Assembly (NCBI RefSeq): GCF_013114825.1 | Contig: NZ_JAAVLX010000001.1 | Coordinates: forward strand, 372,001 to 436,000 | Reading direction: 5' to 3' | Source of the DNA: Bradyrhizobium australiense | Lineage (GTDB): Bacteria; Pseudomonadota; Alphaproteobacteria; Rhizobiales; Xanthobacteraceae | DNA length: 64,000 nucleotides | Translations under genes and position numbers: made by a program | Shown: piece by piece, positions 35,825 to 44,957 of the stretch | How positions within the stretch are numbered: the stretch's first letter is position 1 | How the letters are laid out: each line of letters opens with the position of its first letter | Notes under the pieces: generated by a model | Seen by the model: the letters and a program-made list of their open reading frames with translations, nothing else | What the model was told of the DNA's origin: nothing | The model's database searches: none

Positions 35825-36424
35825 ATGCCCGCGCCGGTGATCTACTACATCCGCCATGGCGAGACGTCGTGGAATGCGGAAGGCAGGCTGCAGGGCGCGC
35901 AGGACGTTCAGCTGAACGATCTCGGCCGCAAGCAGGCGGCCCACGCCGGCAAGGTCCTCGCCGAGCTTCTCGCGCGCGATGGCCGCGATAAGTCCGCGCT
36001 GCCGTTCGTTGCAAGCCCGCTTTTGCGCGCGCGGGCGACGATGGAATTGGTGCGCGGTGCCTTAAAGCTCCCGGCGGATGGATACGCGCTCGATGATCGC
36101 CTGCGCGAGATCGGCTACGGCGTCTGGGAGGGTTCGACGCTGGCCGAGATGCAGGCCGCCGACCCGGTGCTGTATGCCAAGCGGCTGACCGCGAAGTGGA
36201 CGATGGCGCCGGAAGGCGGCGAGACCTATGCCGAGGTGGAGGACCGGATGCGCGACTGGTATGATTCCTTGCGCGCGGATACCGTCGCGGTGGCCCATGG
36301 CGGCACCGCGCGGGCGCTGATGGTGGCGCTCGGCATGGAGACGCCGGCCAGCGCCGCCGATCTCGTGATCGAGCAGGGCGCCGTCTACGTGTTCCGCGAC
36401 GGGGACTTGCGGAGGTATAGTTAA
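35825..36424 (+). CDS. Histidine phosphatase family protein (199 aa)
   Basis: The RHG signature (IYYIRHGETSWNAEGRLQG) gives the phosphohistidine at His11, and the second histidine lies in VAHGGTARAL. The conserved Glu in LREIGYGVWEG completes the set. The size fits a phosphoglycerate mutase-like (GpmB/CobC) phosphatase; the substrate is unknown. It starts 12 bases after fabI and lies before aroC, an arrangement I recall from Bradyrhizobium. Confidence 0.88.
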   Translation: MPAPVIYYIRHGETSWNAEGRLQGAQDVQLNDLGRKQAAHAGKVLAELLARDGRDKSALPFVASPLLRARATMELVRGALKLPADGYALDDRLREIGYGVWEGSTLAEMQAADPVLYAKRLTAKWTMAPEGGETYAEVEDRMRDWYDSLRADTVAVAHGGTARALMVALGMETPASAADLVIEQGAVYVFRDGDLRRYS

Positions 36425-36445
36425 GGGCGAAGTTACTAACGCGGG

Positions 36446-36527
36446 CATTCCGGGCGGTCCGCAGGACCGAACTGGGGTGCGCAAGGGGCGCACCCTAGTT
36501 CGATGCTTCGCATCGCCCCGAAATGAC
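36446..36527. repeat. Palindromic intergenic repeat, family C copy 3
   Basis: CATTCCGGGCGGT...CGAACTGGGGTGCGC and its inverse GCGCACCCTAGTTCG...CCGAAATG. A shorter version of the copies at 19174 and 21641. Confidence 0.8.
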
Positions 36528-36604
36528 GGTTGCCGGTTTGACCGCCGTGCCGGCGCGCGTTACGACAAGTCAGAATTGGCTTACTTTGGCGAGCTACGCA
36601 GCAG

Positions 36605-37690
36605 ATGTCCTTCAACACCTTCGGCCACCTCTTCCGCGTGACGACTTTCGGCGAAAGCCACGGGGTCGCGATCGGCTGTGTGGTTGATGGCTGCCCGCCG
36701 CTGATCCCGCTGACATCAGAGGACATCCAGCATGATCTCGATCGCCGCCGTCCGGGACAATCGCGCTTCACCACGCAGCGCCAGGAGCCGGATACGGTAA
36801 AGATCCTGTCCGGCGTGATGGCGCATCCCGAAACCGGCGTGCAGGTGACGACGGGAACGCCGCTCGCGCTGTTGATCGAGAACACCGACCAGCGCTCCAA
36901 GGACTATTCCGAGATCAAGGACAAGTTTCGCCCGGGGCATGCCGACTTCACCTATGAGGCCAAATACGGCCTGCGCGATTATCGCGGCGGCGGCCGCTCG
37001 TCGGCGCGCGAGACCGCAACCCGCGTTGCCGCCGGCGCCATCGCACGAAAGATCCTGCCTGATGTGAAGGTGCGCGGCGCGCTGGTGCAGATGGGCCCGC
37101 ACAAGATCGACCGCGACAAATGGGATTGGGACGAGATCGCGCGCAATCCGTTCTTTTGTCCCGACAAGGACAAGGTCGCGTTCTTCGAGCAGTATCTGGA
37201 CGGCATCCGCAAGAGCGGCTCCTCGATCGGCGCGGTCATCGAAGTGGTCGCCGAAGGCGTACCCCCAGGATGGGGCGCGCCGATCTACGCCAAACTGGAC
37301 GCCGACCTGGCGGCTGCCATGATGAGCATCAATGCGGTGAAAGGCGTCGAGATCGGCGCAGGCTTTGGCGCGGCTGAATTGTCCGGCGAGGAAAACGCCG
37401 ACGAGATGCGGACCGGCAATAACGGCACGCGCTTCTTGTCCAACCATGCCGGTGGCGTGCTCGGCGGCATCTCGACCGGCCAGCCGGTGGTGGTGCGCTT
37501 TGCGGTCAAGCCGACCTCGTCGATCCTCTCGCCGCGCAAGACGGTGGATCGCGCTGGCGCCGATACCGACATCATGACCAAGGGCCGCCACGACCCCTGC
37601 GTCGGTATCCGCGCGGTGCCGGTCGGCGAGGCGATGATGGCCTGCGTGCTGGCGGATCACTTCCTGCGCCATCGCGGGCAGGTCGGCTGA
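36605..37690 (+). CDS. aroC: Chorismate synthase (361 aa)
   Basis: Converts EPSP to chorismate with reduced FMN, the last shared step of aromatic synthesis. Family signatures: [20 protein letters not shown] at residues 10-29, [20 protein letters not shown] around 125, and the C-terminal [17 protein letters not shown]. Length is standard. The ATG at 36605 begins MSFNTFGH as in homologs. Confidence 0.96.
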   Translation: MSFNTFGHLFRVTTFGESHGVAIGCVVDGCPPLIPLTSEDIQHDLDRRRPGQSRFTTQRQEPDTVKILSGVMAHPETGVQVTTGTPLALLIENTDQRSKDYSEIKDKFRPGHADFTYEAKYGLRDYRGGGRSSARETATRVAAGAIARKILPDVKVRGALVQMGPHKIDRDKWDWDEIARNPFFCPDKDKVAFFEQYLDGIRKSGSSIGAVIEVVAEGVPPGWGAPIYAKLDADLAAAMMSINAVKGVEIGAGFGAAELSGEENADEMRTGNNGTRFLSNHAGGVLGGISTGQPVVVRFAVKPTSSILSPRKTVDRAGADTDIMTKGRHDPCVGIRAVPVGEAMMACVLADHFLRHRGQVG

Positions 37691-37765
37691 CGCCGGACGC
37701 CTCTCAACGTCAAGCGTTCGTCTTGCCTTGACGCGCGCTTAACTTGCGCGGCAAATACCGGCGTG

Positions 37766-38950
37766 ATGAATGTCTCCGAACTGCAGAAGCTGACGGACTG
37801 GCTGATCGACGGCGGGCGAACCGCGACAAGCCCGCGCCGATTTATGGCCGAGTGCTGCGAGCGAATGGTCATGGCCGGCTTGCCGCTGTGGCGCGTCGGC
37901 GTCTTCGTTCGCACCCTGCATCCGGAGATCTACGGGCGCAGCTTCGTCTGGAAGCCGGGTGCCGAGGTCGAGATCGGCACGGTCGATTACAAAATTCTGG
38001 AATCGCCAGATTTCCATTCGAGCCCGCTGATCATCGTGTTCCAGCAGGGCATCGAGGTTCGGGCTCGCGTCGACGATCCCGCCAGCAAGCGCTTTCCGAT
38101 CATCGAGGACCTGCGTGCCGAAGGCGTCACGGATTACGTCGCGCTGCCGCTTCCTTTCGTTGGCGGCACGGTCAACGCGTCGAGCTGGACCACGAAGCAG
38201 CCGGGCGGGTTCACCGACGAGCAATTGGACGCGCTGCGCGGACTGGTGCGGCCGCTGGCGCGCGTCGTCGAGATCCTCAGCCTCAACCGCATGGCTGCGA
38301 GCCTTTTGGACACCTACGTTGGCAATAGCGCCGGCGAGCGGATCATGGGCGGCCAGATCAGGCGCGGCCACACCGAGACGATGAATGCCGCGATCTGGCT
38401 CTCCGATCTGCGTGGCTTCACGGCGTTGTCGGACCGGCTGCCGGCCGAGGCCGTCGTGGACATTCTGAACCGTTATTTCGATTGCCAGGTCGCCGCGATC
38501 AAGAAGCACGGCGGCGACGTGCTGAAATATATGGGCGACGGGCTGCTCGCGGTATTTCCGATCGACGAATATGTCGGCGACGAGCAGCAGGTCTGCTCGC
38601 ACGTGCTGGAGGCCGCTCACGAATCCCGCGCCAGCGTGGCCGACCTGAATTATCCGATCGGAGACGCGGTCGAACGTTTTCGTTTCGGCCTCGCGTTGCA
38701 CGTGGGGCGAATTCTCTACGGCAATATCGGCGGCGGAAACCGGCTCGACTTCACCTGCATCGGTCCCGCGGTGAATCTGGCGGCGCGGCTGGAGAAGATC
38801 GCTAGTCAACTCAGACGCACGGTCGTGGCGTCAGAAGGTTTCGCCGGCATCTGCCGGGGAGGATGGAGCGATCTTGGCGAGTTTCCAGTCGCCGGTTTTT
38901 CGAAGGCCGCGCGCGTCTATGGCCTGGCTGACGAAACGTCGGCGGGTTAA
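37766..38950 (+). CDS. Class III adenylate/guanylate cyclase (394 aa)
   Basis: N-terminal region (about 1-200) without a recognised named domain, then a class III catalytic domain. Metal aspartates are Asp214 (LSDLRGFT) and Asp258 (YMGDGLL); transition-state residues are Asn337 and Arg341 (AVNLAARLE). The base-reading pair is Lys254 (VLKYMGD) and Thr330 (LDFTCIG). Lys/Thr is typical of the IIIb subclass that makes cAMP and can respond to bicarbonate. No transmembrane helix is seen. It follows aroC and is followed by the deleted transposase. Confidence 0.9.
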   Translation: MNVSELQKLTDWLIDGGRTATSPRRFMAECCERMVMAGLPLWRVGVFVRTLHPEIYGRSFVWKPGAEVEIGTVDYKILESPDFHSSPLIIVFQQGIEVRARVDDPASKRFPIIEDLRAEGVTDYVALPLPFVGGTVNASSWTTKQPGGFTDEQLDALRGLVRPLARVVEILSLNRMAASLLDTYVGNSAGERIMGGQIRRGHTETMNAAIWLSDLRGFTALSDRLPAEAVVDILNRYFDCQVAAIKKHGGDVLKYMGDGLLAVFPIDEYVGDEQQVCSHVLEAAHESRASVADLNYPIGDAVERFRFGLALHVGRILYGNIGGGNRLDFTCIGPAVNLAARLEKIASQLRRTVVASEGFAGICRGGWSDLGEFPVAGFSKAARVYGLADETSAG

Positions 38951-38953
38951 CCC

Positions 38954-38986
38954 CGTAGCCCGGATGGAGCGAAGCGAAATCCGGGG
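38954..38986 (+). repeat. REP arm, left boundary of the transposase remnant (family B)
   Basis: CGTAGCCCGGATGGAGCGAAG then CGAAATCCGGGG. The inverse copy is at 39222-39254. Confidence 0.9.
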
Positions 38987-38995
38987 ACTGGCTCT

Positions 38996-39221
38996 ATGGT
39001 CCACTATCGGAGCAACTTCGCCCCCGGCGGGACGTTCTTCTTCACAGTCACGCTGGATGATCGAAGATCATCCGCGCTGATTGAAGCACCGACTGGCAAG
39101 GTCGCCATCCGATTGGCCGTTTTCCTCGCTGCATCGCTATGTCCGCGCCGGCGTTTTGTCACCGGATTGGGGCGGCGACGGGAGTATCGACACAAGCAAT
39201 TTTGGTGAGCGGAGGGACTGA
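38996..39221 (+). pseudogene. Internally deleted REP-associated tyrosine transposase (RAYT, Y1/IS200-like)
   Basis: The N-terminal frame from ATG 38996 reads MVHYRSNFAPGGTFFFTVTL then DDRRSSALIE, the RAYT start. In another frame the C-terminus follows from about 39093 to a TGA at 39219: RSPSDWPFSSLHRYVRAGVL then SPDWGGDGSIDTSNFGE. About 110 middle codons, with the HUH metal site and catalytic tyrosine, are missing, and the frame is lost at the junction near 39085. It is dead as an enzyme. The inverted REP arms on both sides are intact, so the unit is a small REPtron remnant. Confidence 0.85.
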
Positions 39222-39254
39222 CCCCGGATTTCGCTTTGCTCCATCCGAGCCACG
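39222..39254 (-). repeat. REP arm, right boundary of the transposase remnant (family B)
   Basis: CCCCGGATTTCGCTTTGCTCC then ATCCGAGCCACG, inverse of the left arm with few changes. Confidence 0.88.
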
Positions 39255-39263
39255 CGTTGACGG

Positions 39264-39569
39264 CTATTCCTCCGGCTCGGTCGTGAACAGGAGCGGATAG
39301 CCTTTGGCGCGGCCGGCGTCGGTGGCGCGGGTCGCCTTGGTCTCGGCGACGTCCTTCGTAAACACGGCGACGACGCAGACGCCGCGGCGGTGCGCTGTTA
39401 TCATCACCTTGTGGGCCTGGTCCTCGGTCATGCGGAATTCGGCTTTCAACACGGTGACGACGAATTCGCGCGGCGTGTAGTCGTCATTGATCAGGATGAC
39501 CTTGTGCAGGCGCGGCCGTTCGACCTTGGTTTTGATCTTGGTTTTTGGCGCAACGACGGTGTCTGCCAT
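39264..39569 (-). CDS. clpS: ATP-dependent Clp protease adaptor ClpS (101 aa)
   Basis: N-degron adaptor delivering proteins to ClpAP. Core motif VILINDDYTPREFVVTVL with the ND-D/E substrate pocket, then MTEDQAHKVMITAHRRGVCV and a C-terminal ETKATRATDAGRAKGYPL. Size normal. Basic N-terminus. The clpA gene is not adjacent in this window. Confidence 0.95.
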   Translation of the reverse strand: MADTVVAPKTKIKTKVERPRLHKVILINDDYTPREFVVTVLKAEFRMTEDQAHKVMITAHRRGVCVVAVFTKDVAETKATRATDAGRAKGYPLLFTTEPEE

Positions 39570-39615
39570 TTCCAGCTAAGTCCCGAAGCGAACGAACTCA
39601 GACGGTCGGCAGCGC

Positions 39616-40929
39616 TTAGTTGGCGCGGCAATCCGCCAGACGCTGCGCCATGGTCTGATCGCCGCGGCTGACGGCCGTCTCGATCAGTTTACAGGCTCCG
39701 GGCCGGTCCTGAAACTGGGCGTTTGCCGAGAGTTTCAGCTCGATCAGGGCTTTCATTGCGCCGGGTTCGTCGAGTTCCGCGGCCTCCACGGCGGCGTAAA
39801 GCGTTATCTCGGGATGGCTGATCCGCGTTTGCGGGTTTTCGGCGAGCAGCCGGATGACCTGCGTGCGGGCATCGAAATCCCAGGTGCTGGCGCGGTCGAT
39901 CAGATTGACCGCCTCCTGGATGTCACGCGGCAGCAGCTTGCCCTCGAGGGTGAGCTGTCCGAGCATTCCCTTGGCCATCCAGCTATCGGACACGCCCTTC
40001 AGCAACGACACGGCGCGCTTGGGGTGGGCCGGACCGCCTTCGCCTGCGATCAGCATTTCGGCAAGCGGGACGATGGCGCCGCCGGGATCGGGACGGCGGG
40101 CTTCTTCGAGCAACTCGCGTGCGCGCACCGGGTTGTCTTTGCGGATTGCGATCGCCAGTTCGCGCTTGGCGCCGAACACGCCGGCCTGTGCCGTTCTTTC
40201 CAAAATGTCGAGGCCGCGGGCCCGCTCGTCGGGCTTGTCCGACGTCGCCAGCAGACGACCGAGCGTTACCAGCATGCCTGCCTTGCTTGCGTCGTTCGCA
40301 GGATGGGCGACGGCACGTTCTGCCCAATATCGCGCGGCGACGCCATCGCGTTTGACGATACCACCGTCCTCAAGACCGCGCACCAAGGTCAGCATCGAAC
40401 GCGGATGGCCGAGTTCGGCGGCCCTGTGCAGGGCCCGATCGGCTTCGCCGCGCGTCACGAGCGGTACCCGGTCGAGATGGCCACGATCCCAGGATCGATG
40501 ATGCTCGTAGAGTTGGTAGTAGGCCTCGGCACTGCCCTACGATGCCGCTTCACGAAACATGGCAACCGCCTCGGCCTTGCGCTCATAAGGCAGGCTGCGC
40601 GCATACGCGGCCTTGAGTTCTGCGTTCGCAGGGGTGGCCTCGAACGCCATCTTGCAGCTGTCGCGCCGCAGGTCCCAGCGCCGGCGTTTGGCGGCGTCGT
40701 CGATATACTCCTTCGGCTCGTCAAAGAGCTGCTGGCAGAGTTCGACGGCATTCTCCGGCGTCAGCACCGGTTCCGGCTGCGCCACTTTCGGCTCGCCGGG
40801 ACCAGAAAACACCAAAGGCAGCGACAGCACCGTCACGACGAGCGCTGCGACTATCCCGGCCCAGATCACGATCGGGCGCATCGCTGGCGGAATACTGTCA
40901 TTTGCTGGAATTTTCGGCGGCGTGACCAT
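39616..40929 (-). pseudogene. Membrane-anchored Sel1/TPR-like protein interrupted by one in-frame TAG
   Basis: Starting near ATG 40929 (another at 40965 is possible), the frame gives a transmembrane helix (IVIWAGIVAALVVTVLSLPL) and a helical region up to FREAAS. It meets TAG at 40539-40537 and continues in the same frame: GSAEAYYQLYEHHRSWDRGH, then Sel1-type repeats (GVAARYWAERAVAHP, ARELLEEARRPDPG). Read through it is about 437 aa. A CAG to TAG transition is the simplest cause. The part after the stop lacks a good new start before the GTG/ATG near 40458. Confidence 0.8.
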
Positions 40930-41164
40930 GATCGTGCCAATGCGGCCGTTCCGGGCCGGCTGCACCGCATCTGTCGCGCCGAGCGCTCCATTCGTTCAAT
41001 TCGGAGCCGGATACCGGATAGGTCAATCGCGTCACGGAACCGGCCAAGAAGATCTCCTGTGAACGAAGCCGATCCTAACCCGAATGTGAAGGACAAATGA
41101 TTTCAGCGCTTTGCGTCGGCCATTTTGCGTGTCACCATCGCTGCCGTTCGACGGGAGGGCCGCA

Positions 41165-42037
41165 ATGCGCTGGTATGTCTCGATCGGGGTCGTGCTTGTA
41201 GCCGGCGTGCTCGCTGTCGGCGATGTGGCAGGGGTTGCCGCGCCGAACCCAACGAACGGGGCGGGCCATCAGGCAAACGCCGCTGGCCGTCAGCTCACCG
41301 ACAAGGAAGCCAATCCGACCGTGGACATCGAGCTCGTCCTTGCCGTCGACGTCTCCTATTCGATGGACATGGATGAACTGGCGCTGCAGCGGGAGGGCTA
41401 TGCGCAGGCGATCGTCTCCAAGGAGTTTTTGCAGGCGCTGAAGAGCGGCCCGAACGGCAGGATCGCGATCACCTATTTCGAGTGGGCGGCCTCCACCGAT
41501 CAGAAGATCATCATCCCGTGGCGCGTGATCGACGGGCCCGAGACGGCCGATGCCGTCGCCAACGAGATCATCAAGACCCCGATCCGCCGGGCGTCGCGCA
41601 CCTCGATTTCGGGTGCGATCAACTTCGCCATGCCGCTGTTTGACGAGAACCCGCATCGCGGCCTGCGGCGGGTGATCGACATTTCCGGCGACGGCCCGAA
41701 CAACAACGGCGCGCCGGTCGTCATCGCGCGCGATGCCGCTGTGGAAAAGGGCATCGTCATCAACGGCCTGCCGATCATGGTGAAGGAGCCGTCTTACTCC
41801 ACCATGGATATCGACAATCTCGATTTTTATTACGAGGACTGCGTCGTCGGCGGCCCCGGCTCGTTCGTGGTGACCATCAAGGACCGCGACAAGTTCAAGG
41901 AAGCGATCCGCACCAAGCTGCTCTTGGAAGTCGCCGGCCGCACCCCGGAACGTCCGGTGGTACCTGCCGCGGGCCGCGAGCCGCGGGTCAATTGCATGAT
42001 CGGGGAGAAGATCTGGCAGGATAGGTGGGGGAGATGA
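41165..42037 (+). CDS. DUF1194 / von Willebrand factor A-type periplasmic protein (290 aa)
   Basis: The signal peptide covers residues about 1-26. A vWA MIDAS motif DVSYSMD (about 64-70) follows, then GRIAITYFEWAA, TSISGAINFAMPLF and VIDISGDGPNNNG (third MIDAS loop), as in DUF1194. The family is secreted and its binding partner is not known. The start at 41165 has GGAGGG upstream; the longer frame to 41111 would place the signal behind a basic leader. Confidence 0.85.
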   Translation: MRWYVSIGVVLVAGVLAVGDVAGVAAPNPTNGAGHQANAAGRQLTDKEANPTVDIELVLAVDVSYSMDMDELALQREGYAQAIVSKEFLQALKSGPNGRIAITYFEWAASTDQKIIIPWRVIDGPETADAVANEIIKTPIRRASRTSISGAINFAMPLFDENPHRGLRRVIDISGDGPNNNGAPVVIARDAAVEKGIVINGLPIMVKEPSYSTMDIDNLDFYYEDCVVGGPGSFVVTIKDRDKFKEAIRTKLLLEVAGRTPERPVVPAAGREPRVNCMIGEKIWQDRWGR

Positions 42038-42044
42038 GTATTTT

Positions 42045-42131
42045 CGTAGCCCGGATGGAGCGAAGCGAAATCCGGGAATACCGTCGCCATCTGCACCAGC
42101 CCCGGATTGCGCTGCGCTCCATCCGGGCAAC
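42045..42131. repeat. REP-like palindromic repeat, family B copy 4
   Basis: CGTAGCCCGGATGGAGCGAAG...AATCCGGG and inverse CCCCGGATTGCGCTGCGCTCC...CCGGGCAACG with a loop of about 20 bases, between convergent genes. Confidence 0.88.
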
Positions 42132-42142
42132 GGGTTACGAGC

Positions 42143-43390
42143 TCACCTGTTAAACCGCGCCACCAGCTCCACATGCGGCGTGTGGCGGAACTGGTCGACG
42201 GGTGTGACGCCTTCGATGCGGTAGCCGCCGTCGATCAACATCTTCGCATCGCGTGCGAACGTCGTGACGTTGCACGAGACCGCAACCACCGCCGGTATTT
42301 TGCTCGCCGCAAGCTGCGTCGCCTGCGCCTGCGCGCCCTGCCGCGGAGGATCGAACACCACCGCGTCATAGTCGCGTAGTTCCTGCGGCATCAGCGGACG
42401 GCGAAACAGGTCGCGCGGCTCGACCTTGACCGGCTTCAGTCCTGAGGTGGAAGTCGCAGCCTTCTGCAAGGCTGCTACCGCGCCGGCGTCACTGTCGAAG
42501 GCGGTTACCCGCGCTTTCGCCGCAAGCCGCAGTGCGAAGGGACCGACGCCGCAGAAGAGGTCGAGGATGTGTTTGGCGCGCCTGGAATGATTGGACACCA
42601 GCGCGGCCAACGTTTCCTCGCCCGCCACGGTTGCCTGCAGGAAGGAGCCGGGCGGCAGCACGACCTGCGCCGCGCCGATCGAAATCACGGGCGGCGTTCG
42701 CATCAGCAACAGTTCGCCATGGCGCGTCAGCCGTGCCAGCCGGTGCTGTTCGGCGATGCGCGACAGAAGCGCGATCATGGCTGACGATACCGGCCCGGAG
42801 CCACGCACATCGACGTCGAGGCCGCTATTGGTCGCGGTGATCTGGATGTCGAGTGGCTTGCCCATCGCAATCAACGGCTCGGCGATGGCCCAGGCGGCCT
42901 CGATCGCGCCGCTCAATTGCGGATCGAGGATCGGGCAGCGGTCGATCGGAACGACGTCGTGCGAACCCGCCGCCGCATAGCCGACCTTGAGCACGCCATG
43001 CGTTCCCATCCGCCCGTGCAGGGTGATGCGCCGGCGGCCCGCGCCATGGGCATCGACCAGGGGCGCGACGTCGCAATCGATCCCCGCCTGCGAAAGCGTC
43101 GTCACCACGAGCTCGCGCTTCCAGGCGCGATAGGGCTCGGCGTCCCAGTGCTGGATCGCACAGCCGCCGCAGACGCCGAAATGCGGACAGAACGGCGCGA
43201 CCCGCGCCGGGCTTGCGGCCTCGACTTTGAGCAAACGCCGGCGGTCGGGATGGTGGCCGGGCACCGGACCGGCCTCGATTGTTTCGCCGCCGAGCGCGTA
43301 CGGCACATAGATATTGCCGCCGCCTGATATGGCGACGCCGTCGCCGTGATGGCCGACATGGTCGATGACGAGGCGTTCGCTGTCAGCCAC
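42143..43390 (-). CDS. TrmA/RumA-family class I SAM RNA (uracil-C5) methyltransferase (415 aa)
   Basis: N-terminal TRAM-like part, Fe-S cysteines in [16 protein letters not shown] (about 70-85), SAM loop [18 protein letters not shown] (about 275), [13 protein letters not shown], the nucleophile Cys in [11 protein letters not shown] and general base Glu in PHVELVARF at the end. It methylates uridine in rRNA or tRNA (RlmD-like); the exact site cannot be told. Its start overlaps the end of tlyA by 8 bases, so it is translationally linked to it. Confidence 0.9.
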   Translation of the reverse strand: MADSERLVIDHVGHHGDGVAISGGGNIYVPYALGGETIEAGPVPGHHPDRRRLLKVEAASPARVAPFCPHFGVCGGCAIQHWDAEPYRAWKRELVVTTLSQAGIDCDVAPLVDAHGAGRRRITLHGRMGTHGVLKVGYAAAGSHDVVPIDRCPILDPQLSGAIEAAWAIAEPLIAMGKPLDIQITATNSGLDVDVRGSGPVSSAMIALLSRIAEQHRLARLTRHGELLLMRTPPVISIGAAQVVLPPGSFLQATVAGEETLAALVSNHSRRAKHILDLFCGVGPFALRLAAKARVTAFDSDAGAVAALQKAATSTSGLKPVKVEPRDLFRRPLMPQELRDYDAVVFDPPRQGAQAQATQLAASKIPAVVAVSCNVTTFARDAKMLIDGGYRIEGVTPVDQFRHTPHVELVARFNR

Positions 43391-44138
43391 GGCGCGCGCC
43401 CATGAAGAACTCGATATTGCCGTCGCCGCCTTTGATCGATGACGGAAACACCTGGATATCGGTGCAGCCGAGAGAAGCGGCGAACGCCGAGATGTCGTCG
43501 CAGATCGCCTGATGCACCATCGCGTTGCGGATGATTCCGTGCTTGGAATGTTTCCGCTCCGCCTCGAACTGCGGCTTAATCAGCGCGAGCAGATGCATCG
43601 GGGCTGCGGCCAGCGACAGTGCCACCGGCAGCACCGCCTTCAACGAAATGAAGCTGACGTCGATGACAACGATATCGGGCCGGGCGGGCAGGCGCTTGCC
43701 CTCGAACTTGCGGATGTCGGTTTCTTCCATCGACACGACCTTGGGATGGTTCTGCAGCGAGGGATGCAACTGGCCGTGACCGACATCGATGGCAAAGACG
43801 ATGCTCGCGCCGTTCGCCAGCAGCACCTCGGTGAAGCCGCCAGTGGACGCGCCGACATCGAGGCAGACGTGGCCTTCGACCTCGATCGGATACTGCTCCA
43901 GTGCGCCGGCGAGCTTGACGCCGCCGCGTGAGACGTAAGGGTGCGCGGGCTGGGCAGACAATTCGGCACTGGCGGCGATCATCTCCGACGGTTTCAACAC
44001 GGGCCTGCCGTCGGCCATCACGCCGCCGGCCTCGATCGCGGCGCGCGCGCGGGCGCGGCTCTCGAACAGGCCGCGCTCGACCAGCAGCACGTCCACGCGC
44101 GTGCGGGGAGAAGTTTCGCTGTCGTTCTTGTCAGCCAA
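43383..44138 (-). CDS. tlyA: TlyA-family rRNA 2'-O-methyltransferase / hemolysin-like (251 aa)
   Basis: S4 RNA-binding domain at residues about 13-75 ([20 protein letters not shown]), then a FtsJ-type Rossmann domain: [33 protein letters not shown], and the catalytic Lys in [10 protein letters not shown]. The KDKE set appears intact (YVSRGGVKL Lys, DVG Asp, IKPQFE Lys, and a C-terminal Glu). TlyA enzymes methylate cytidines in 16S/23S rRNA. Close to dxs, as is common in Rhizobiales. Confidence 0.92.
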   Translation of the reverse strand: MADKNDSETSPRTRVDVLLVERGLFESRARARAAIEAGGVMADGRPVLKPSEMIAASAELSAQPAHPYVSRGGVKLAGALEQYPIEVEGHVCLDVGASTGGFTEVLLANGASIVFAIDVGHGQLHPSLQNHPKVVSMEETDIRKFEGKRLPARPDIVVIDVSFISLKAVLPVALSLAAAPMHLLALIKPQFEAERKHSKHGIIRNAMVHQAICDDISAFAASLGCTDIQVFPSSIKGGDGNIEFFMGARRG

Positions 44139-44140
44139 GT

Positions 44141-44704
44141 TCAGTCCGATTTGCCGGTGGCGCGATCCGCCGCCAGAGCGACGCAGGCCTCAAAGGAGGT
44201 GAGATCGTGCCAGATTTTTTGAGACCGCTGTTGCGGCGTCACCAGTCTAGCACCATGCAGATCGAGCGTGTGGATCATCATGAGATTGTCGGGCAGGCCG
44301 AAATCTTCCACCGTCAGCCCGTCGCCGTCGATCAGATGGCCGGTGGCGGATTTGGTCACGTCGTAGTTCCGTTTTACGCGCTCAAGATAGGCTGCGGGGT
44401 CGTTGCTGTAGGCCAGACAGAGTTTGCCGCGGCCGGCCATGTAGCCGAGTTCATAGACCGTGCCGGCGTCGGCACTGGGGCCGCGAAACGGCGTAAGATT
44501 GGCAATGATCGCATCCGCCGCATCCATCATTGCTTCATTGCCCTTGAAGATCGCGAGCGAGGCATCGGGGGCAGTGAGGTTGATTACGTTATCGAGCGGG
44601 TAAAGGCCGGTTAGCCCATAGTGCGCGCAGATCGCGGCCTTGCGGCGGCCGATCTCAATGGCATCCGGCAGGAACACGTCGGGACCTGCCAGATAGATCT
44701 TCAT
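44141..44704 (-). CDS. Nucleoside 2-deoxyribosyltransferase (187 aa)
   Basis: Transfers deoxyribose between bases or hydrolyses deoxynucleotides. Start motif MKIYLAGPDVF with the base-binding region, then PFRGPSADAGTVYELGYMAG carrying the nucleophile Glu85. The size fits the family. Two bases separate its stop from the tlyA start, so it is one transcript. Its place between dxs and tlyA is an insertion into a common order. Confidence 0.88.
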   Translation of the reverse strand: MKIYLAGPDVFLPDAIEIGRRKAAICAHYGLTGLYPLDNVINLTAPDASLAIFKGNEAMMDAADAIIANLTPFRGPSADAGTVYELGYMAGRGKLCLAYSNDPAAYLERVKRNYDVTKSATGHLIDGDGLTVEDFGLPDNLMMIHTLDLHGARLVTPQQRSQKIWHDLTSFEACVALAADRATGKSD

Positions 44705-44765
44705 GGAATTACCGGCGCCAGGACGTGATGGGGTCAGTCGAATAGCCGATCACGGCGGGACTGCG

Positions 44766-44914
44766 CTCCCTCTCCCGCTTGCGGGGGAGGGCTGGGCTGG
44801 GGTGCATCCGCGATGCGTACTGTTCGAGTGGGAGAGCTTCCCCCACCCGCATCGCATCGATGCGACCCAAAAGCGAGCTTCGCTCGTCTCGATCCCCGCA
44901 AGCGGGAGAGGTGG
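44766..44914. repeat. Palindromic intergenic repeat, family F
   Basis: CTCCCTCTCCCGCTTGCGGGGGAGGG at the left and GATCCCCGCAAGCGGGAGAGG at the right, with GAGCGAAGCTCGC between. It splits the dxs and deoxyribosyltransferase genes. A familiar rhizobial repeat type. Confidence 0.75.
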
Positions 44915-44957
44915 AACGAGGCCGCGGTCAAACCGATCAAATCGACGGAGCTTGCCC

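Noticed and set aside
44705..44957. Inverted GAGCGAAGCTCGC and CCCGCTTGCGGG as an RNA gene
   Set aside because: It fits a dispersed intergenic repeat type better and has no promoter or tRNA-like fold.
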